Source: Bacillus sp. MUM 116
GTDB lineage: Bacteria; Bacillota; Bacilli; Bacillales; Cytobacillaceae
Assembly (NCBI RefSeq): GCF_001866655.1
Contig: NZ_MLYR01000065.1
Location: forward strand, 1-47,266
DNA: 47,266 nucleotides
Reading direction: 5' to 3'
Numbering within the stretch: the stretch's first letter is position 1; each line of letters begins with the position of its first letter. Both the position numbers and the translations under genes were made by a program. The notes under the pieces were generated by a model. That model saw only the letters and a program-made list of their open reading frames with translations, was not told the DNA's origin and did not search any database. Below are positions 43,414 to 47,266 of the stretch, one piece after another.

Positions 43414-44721
43414 ATGGTTTGGATGAATATAGTGATTATTGCAATACTCATTGCGTTTACGGCATTTTTTGTTTCCTCAGAATTCGCAATGATTAATGTA
43501 CGTACAACAAGAATTGATCAATTAATATCAGAGGGTAAAAAAGAGGCACAATTGGCCAAAAAAGTGATTACCAATTTAGATGGGTACTTATCCGCAACCC
43601 AGGTGGGCATTACCATCACATCATTAATCCTGGGCTGGCTGGGGGAACCTACCGTTCGAAAAATTTTGGAACCCGTTTTCAATAGTAGTCAACTGCCTTC
43701 TTCCCTAATACAAGTTCTTTCATTTATCATAGCCTTTTTAATTATTACTTTTTTTAATGTAGTCATTGGAGAATTAGCGCCAAAAACGATTGCGATTCAG
43801 AAATCAGAAGAAATTATTTTACTTTTTTCCCCTCTGCTTATTTGGTTTTATCGGCTGATGTATCCTTTTATTTGGATCCTTAATCGTTCTTCACGATTAG
43901 TAAGCGGACTCTTTGGTATAAAACCTGTATCAGGGAATGACATGGTTCTTTCGGAAGAGGAGTTACGGATGATTCTTTCGCAGAGCTATGAAAGCGGCGA
44001 AATCAATCAGTCAGAATACCGTTATGTGAATAAAATTTTTGAATTTGACAATCGGATTGCAAAAGAAATCATGGTTCCGCGAACAGAAATAGTCGCATTG
44101 TCCAAGGATGCAACCATGGAAGAGATTATTGAGACCGTTAAGGAAGAAAAGTACACTCGTTACCCTATCATCGACGGGGACAAAGATAATATATACGGGA
44201 TTGTAAATATTAAGGAAGTCTTGACGGATTGCATTCAACAAAAATGCCTTGAAAAAGAACCATTAATGACTTATTTAAAACCAGTGATTCATGTTATTGA
44301 AACCATTCCCATTCAGGAATTACTGGTGAAACTGCAAAAAAATCAATCCCATATGGCCATTTTATCGGACGAGTATGGAGGAACGGCAGGAATTGTAACG
44401 GTTGAAGACATCCTTGAAGAAATTGTTGGTGAGATTCGCGATGAATTTGATATTGATGAACTTCCATTAATCCAGAAAAAAGGCGACGATCATTATATTT
44501 TAGACGGAAAAGTCCTTATAGAGGAAGTAAATGATTTATTAGGAACAGCACTTGAAGAGGAAGATGTTGATACCATTGGAGGCTGGTTTTTAACGCAAAA
44601 GTTTGATGTACATAAAGGGGATTCACTTGAAAGGGATGGATACCTTTTCGAAATAACAGAAATCGAGGGTCATCATATCCTGTATATTAATGTAACCAAT
44701 ACCAAAACGCCTTCTGAATAA
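43414..44721 (+). CDS. mpfA: CNNM/CorC-type magnesium efflux protein
   Basis: 435 residues. DUF21 membrane domain (about 1-190, three or four helices), a CBS pair (about 205-330, ending HMAILSDEYGGTAGIVTVED), and a CorC_HlyC domain (about 345-435, DDHYILDGKVLIEEVND). Matches YhdP of B. subtilis, now MpfA, required for Mg2+ tolerance. Start taken at ATG 43414; a GTG at 43384 would extend the chain through the leader hairpin. The MerR gene and paralogue yhdT follow. Confidence 0.9.
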   Translation: MVWMNIVIIAILIAFTAFFVSSEFAMINVRTTRIDQLISEGKKEAQLAKKVITNLDGYLSATQVGITITSLILGWLGEPTVRKILEPVFNSSQLPSSLIQVLSFIIAFLIITFFNVVIGELAPKTIAIQKSEEIILLFSPLLIWFYRLMYPFIWILNRSSRLVSGLFGIKPVSGNDMVLSEEELRMILSQSYESGEINQSEYRYVNKIFEFDNRIAKEIMVPRTEIVALSKDATMEEIIETVKEEKYTRYPIIDGDKDNIYGIVNIKEVLTDCIQQKCLEKEPLMTYLKPVIHVIETIPIQELLVKLQKNQSHMAILSDEYGGTAGIVTVEDILEEIVGEIRDEFDIDELPLIQKKGDDHYILDGKVLIEEVNDLLGTALEEEDVDTIGGWFLTQKFDVHKGDSLERDGYLFEITEIEGHHILYINVTNTKTPSE

Positions 44722-44733
44722 GAAGGCGTTAGC
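44702..44733 (+). terminator. Hairpin over the mpfA stop codon
   Basis: AACGCCTTCT-GAATA-AGAAGGCGTT, a perfect 10-bp stem with the stop codon in the loop but no T run after it, so it is a weak terminator or a 3' stability hairpin. Confidence 0.6.
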
Positions 44734-44829
44734 TCCAATTAAATTATTCGAATATTTCAATTTTACTGTTCATATATTTAACGATTTACCATAAAATAAT
44801 ATTATCAACCAGTTGCATAACCGAAACGT

Positions 44830-44858
44830 TTGACTGTACAGTTTAATTTCTTTATAAT
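44830..44858 (+). promoter_or_regulatory. MerR gene promoter with palindromic operator
   Basis: TTGACT (44830-44835), 17-base spacer, TATAAT (44853-44858). The 10-bp palindrome ACTGTACAGT (44833-44842) covers the end of the -35 and the spacer, a likely autoregulatory operator. Confidence 0.72.
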
Positions 44859-44879
44859 TATTGTTAATTTTATTGATGA

Positions 44880-45308
44880 TTGAGGTGGTATGATGGGGCT
44901 GTCTATCGTATCGGTGAATTAGCAGAAAGAGCGAATGTTTCCAAAAGGACCATTGACTATTATACTTCGATTGGACTTTTAAATGCGAAACGTTCTAAAT
45001 CCAATTACCGTATATACACCGAAGAGTCATTAAGGGACTTACAATTTATCGAGGAATGTAAGAGTTTACATTATCCATTAGACGAGATTAGAAGAAAGCT
45101 AGATATTAAGAAAGAGAAAATTATTGATTCTGAAGTTGATAAATACGTAAAATCGATTACACAGCAAATGAAACAGCTTCACAATGATTTATTCGACCTT
45201 CTTCCACTCTTGGAAAAATTGGATGACAGGCAAAGAGAAAAATTAACCAATAATCTTAGTTTATTAAGAACTGCGTTATTAAAATCTCTTTTGAATGTAT
45301 CAAATTAA
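44880..45308 (+). CDS. MerR-family transcriptional regulator (start uncertain)
   Basis: About 135-142 residues: MerR winged helix VYRIGELAERANVSKRTIDY, then YTSIGLL and SKSNYRIY, followed by a coiled-coil dimerisation helix; no metal-binding cysteines at the C-terminus, so the ligand is not a CueR-type metal. The obvious GAGGTGG lies before ATG 44893, which is out of frame and stops after nine codons; the only in-frame start is TTG 44880, overlapping that site. One missing G in the run at 44895-44898 would restore ATG in frame. It lies between yhdP and yhdT, like YhdQ in B. subtilis, and 40-60 bases before yhdT. Confidence 0.8.
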   Translation: MRWYDGAVYRIGELAERANVSKRTIDYYTSIGLLNAKRSKSNYRIYTEESLRDLQFIEECKSLHYPLDEIRRKLDIKKEKIIDSEVDKYVKSITQQMKQLHNDLFDLLPLLEKLDDRQREKLTNNLSLLRTALLKSLLNVSN

Positions 45309-45323
45309 CTTTTGTATAAAATT

Positions 45324-45369
45324 GGGAGGTGACTCCTTACTCGTCTAAATGCGAGATAAGGAAACTTAT
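45324..45369 (+). promoter_or_regulatory. Hairpin-bridged ribosome binding site of yhdT
   Basis: GGGAGGTGA (45324-45332), two bases, hairpin CCTTACTCG-TCTAAATG-CGAGATAAGG with one bulged A (45335-45361), eight bases, TTG 45370. Folded, the distance from site to start is about ten bases. The arrangement and the words GAGGTGRCT and CCTTAC match the mpfA leader. Confidence 0.6.
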
Positions 45370-46722
45370 TTGGACATATTTAACTTGGTTATTATAGCCA
45401 TTTTAATTGCTTTGACGGCATTTTTTGTTGCTTCTGAATTTGCAATTGTTAAAATTCGTAGCACAAGAATTGATCAATTGATTGATGAAGGTAATTCCAG
45501 GGCAATTTCAGCCAAAAAGGTTATATCCAATCTCGATGAATATCTATCTGCATGCCAATTGGGTATTACTATCACTGCTCTAGGTCTAGGTTGGCTCGGG
45601 GAATCAACATTGGAAAGACTTCTCCGCCCGTTATTTCTGGCTTTGCATATTCCTCAGAGCGTCACCCATGTGCTGGCGATTGGTATCGCCTTTGCAGCCA
45701 TCACCTTTTTGCATGTAGTAATCGGAGAACTTGCACCGAAAACTTTAGCCATCCAAAAAGCAGAAATGATTACGCTGGTTACATCACGTCCGCTTATCCT
45801 GTTTTATAAGGTGATGTTCCCCGTCATTTGGGCATTAAATGGATCTGCTCGAGTTACAGCAAGCCTTTTTGGTTTAAAGCCTGTCTCTGAAAATGAGATA
45901 GCTCATACAGAGGAAGAACTTCGAATTATCTTATCAGAAAGCTACAAAAGTGGTGAAATTAACCAATCTGAGTTTAAGTATGTAAATAAAATTTTTGAAT
46001 TTGACAATCGGATTGCTAAAGAAATTATGGTTCCTAGGACTGAAATCGTATCTCTGTCCAAAGACGATACACTAGAAACCTTTCTTAAGGTTTTACGGGA
46101 AGAAAAATTCACCAGGTATCCGATTATCGATGGGGATAAAGATCATATTATTGGGCTAGTGAATATCAAAGAAATGACAACGGATTTGATTGGGAACGAA
46201 ACACCTGCCACCCAAACATTAGAACATTTTATCCGCCCGATTATTCGAGTGATTGAGACGATTCCTATTCATGATTTGCTTGTTAAAATGCAGAAGGACC
46301 GGATGCATATGGCCATTTTAATGGATGAATATGGCGGAACCTCAGGACTTGTAACTGTTGAAGATATTCTTGAAGAAATTGTCGGTGAAATTCGGGACGA
46401 AACGGATATGGATGAAATTCCGATGATCCGCAAAATTCATGAGAATCATTATATAATAGATTCTAAGGTTTTAGTCAGTGAGGTTAATGACTTGCTGGGC
46501 GTAGAAATTGAGGATGAAGATGTTGATACGATCGGCGGTTGGATTCTCACTGAAAACTATGACGCAAAAGAGGGCGACATCGTCCACTATGAACCATATA
46601 CCTTTAAAATCCTCGATATGGAAGAACATCATATCAAATATGTTGAAGTAACAAAAAAGGTGAATGATAAGGAACAGAACATTCAAAATATCGCTTTATC
46701 CAAATCAGAAGTATTATCGTAA
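45370..46722 (+). CDS. yhdT: CNNM/CorC-type transporter paralogue YhdT
   Basis: 450 residues, same plan as MpfA: DUF21 (LDIFNLVIIAILIALTAFFV and onward), CBS pair with FEFDNRIAKEIMVPRTEIV identical to the paralogue, HMAILMDEYGGTSGLVTVED, and CorC_HlyC. Probably exports Mg2+ or another divalent ion. The start is TTG 45370 if the leader hairpin model holds; ATG 45349, seven codons earlier, lies in the hairpin loop. Co-transcription with the MerR gene is likely (gap about 60 bases). Confidence 0.88.
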   Translation: MDIFNLVIIAILIALTAFFVASEFAIVKIRSTRIDQLIDEGNSRAISAKKVISNLDEYLSACQLGITITALGLGWLGESTLERLLRPLFLALHIPQSVTHVLAIGIAFAAITFLHVVIGELAPKTLAIQKAEMITLVTSRPLILFYKVMFPVIWALNGSARVTASLFGLKPVSENEIAHTEEELRIILSESYKSGEINQSEFKYVNKIFEFDNRIAKEIMVPRTEIVSLSKDDTLETFLKVLREEKFTRYPIIDGDKDHIIGLVNIKEMTTDLIGNETPATQTLEHFIRPIIRVIETIPIHDLLVKMQKDRMHMAILMDEYGGTSGLVTVEDILEEIVGEIRDETDMDEIPMIRKIHENHYIIDSKVLVSEVNDLLGVEIEDEDVDTIGGWILTENYDAKEGDIVHYEPYTFKILDMEEHHIKYVEVTKKVNDKEQNIQNIALSKSEVLS

Positions 46723-46807
46723 GAAAAGCGGAAGCAACCTAGGAAAAAAGCAGTTCATTTTTTCCCTCGAGGGGCTAGGCGCTGTACCTGGACAATTCTC
46801 GAAGTCG
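46722..46807. repeat. Interspersed repeat R6
   Basis: Starts AAGAAAAGCGGAAGC directly after the yhdT stop and ends CCTGGACAATTCTCGAAG. Its bases 46731-46783 are an exact inverted copy of 13404-13456 in R2. Confidence 0.9.
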
Positions 46808-46829
46808 ATTTCTTATATAAAATGTAAGC

Positions 46830-46864
46830 AAGCAGACCAATAAAAAAATTGGTCTGTTTTTTTA
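46830..46864 (+). terminator. yhdT operon terminator
   Basis: AGCAGACCAAT-AAAAAA-ATTGGTCTGTTTTTTT: strong stem with T run. Confidence 0.9.
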
Positions 46865-46932
46865 TAAATGTGCGTTTTAATTATACCGCTTGTCCACCTT
46901 AAACATACTCTATTATTAAGGAGGGGATTAAA

Positions 46933-47118
46933 ATGAAAGATTTAGCAATTCTATTTTTAGTTTCTATTATAGCTGGTTACGCACTAGTTCATCTACCGGC
47001 AGTTTCATTCTTGGCAGGCCTTGCACCTTTATTCCATATTATTGGAGCACTTGCTATGTTGGTATTTGCACTCGCCATTCTATATTTAGGTGCAAAAGCG
47101 TTATTCAAAAAAATATAA
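46933..47118 (+). CDS. Small two-helix membrane protein
   Basis: 61 residues: MKDLAILFLVSIIAGYALV and then PLFHIIGALAMLVFALAILY form two membrane helices joined by a short loop, with a basic end KALFKKI. AAGGAGGGG lies seven bases before the ATG and a strong terminator follows, so it is an independent gene. Family not recognised. Confidence 0.8.
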   Translation: MKDLAILFLVSIIAGYALVHLPAVSFLAGLAPLFHIIGALAMLVFALAILYLGAKALFKKI

Positions 47119-47134
47119 CCGCATGTACAAAAAG

Positions 47135-47172
47135 CAATGAAAAAGATCAGATTTCTAATCTGATCTTTTTCA
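47135..47172 (+). terminator. Terminator of the small membrane protein gene
   Basis: AAAAAGATCAGATT-TCTA-AATCTGATCTTTTT: 14-bp perfect stem with A and T flanks. Confidence 0.93.
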
Positions 47173-47188
47173 TGAGATAAGAAAGTAT

Positions 47189-47266
47189 AAAATTCGGCTT
47201 CGAGAATTGTCCAGCGCAAGCGTCCTGCCCCTCGAGGTCACAAGCCAATCCGTCCAAAAGGTTAAA
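47189..47266. repeat. Interspersed repeat R7 (right window edge)
   Basis: Inverted copy of 10-87 with one mismatch; contains CTTCGAGAATTGTCCAGCGC as in R5. The window stops inside the copy. Confidence 0.88.

Overview
The window is AT-rich, chromosomal, low-GC Gram-positive DNA from an endospore-forming member of the Bacillaceae (Bacillus, Neobacillus or Mesobacillus type). Evidence for this is an alpha/beta-type spore SASP, YheC/YheD spore-coat-associated proteins, a YjcZ-type small protein, AGGAGG-type ribosome binding sites, and gene order close to the ecs-yha-yhe segment of Bacillus subtilis. I see no rRNA, tRNA, phage genes, transposase or CRISPR array. Function calls rest on recognised motifs, remembered family sequences and synteny; no search was run.

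Layout. 125-3170 (minus): the EcsABC ABC-transporter genes. 3793-5793 (plus): hit, trpP with a TRAP-type operator over its ribosome binding site, and scoC/hpr. 5790-9065: yhaI, two small proteins, the foldase gene prsA, yhaL and the exoribonuclease gene yhaM. 9121-13362 (minus): yhaN and yhaO, an SbcC/SbcD-like pair. 13614-18520: the ABC exporter yhaQ-yhaP, yhzC, the crotonase yhaR and hemZ. 18808-20155 (minus): yhaX and yheA. 20338-25320 (plus): four tightly packed ATP-grasp genes of the YheC/YheD family behind a sigma-K-like promoter, followed by yheE, a small acidic protein, a PucR/CdaR-like regulator, msmX and an sspB-like SASP gene. 28905-30492 (minus): fumarase and a 27-residue membrane peptide. 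30601-31221: yheG. 31431-35791 (minus): the BmrC/BmrD multidrug exporter with a leader that looks like an attenuator and has been split by a MITE. 35826-41112 (minus): a class A PBP, an XRE regulator and feoA-feoB plus the FeoB-associated Cys-rich peptide behind a Fur box. 41307-47118 (plus): an orphan histidine kinase, a GNAT acetyltransferase, the CNNM/MpfA-type transporter yhdP, a MerR regulator, the paralogue yhdT and a small membrane protein.

How the genes work together. Several neighbourhoods serve envelope and secretion (ecs, prsA, PBP), sporulation (scoC, yheC/D cluster, SASP, kinase), nucleic-acid processing (yhaM-N-O), drug export (bmrCD) and metal handling (feo, mpfA/yhdT).

Most unusual points: (1) four consecutive YheC/YheD-type ATP-grasp genes where B. 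subtilis has two; (2) a shared hairpin between a strong Shine-Dalgarno and the start codon in both CNNM genes, which would bridge an otherwise too-long spacing; (3) a promoter, short ORF, paired-repeat and terminator leader ahead of bmrCD, interrupted by a MITE; (4) three unrelated intergenic arrays all with a pitch of about 21 bp; (5) a modular family of short interspersed repeats, one copy at each end of the window in inverted orientation, which suggests the window is a contig bounded by repeats; (6) a HAD-family YhaX lacking the nucleophilic aspartate.
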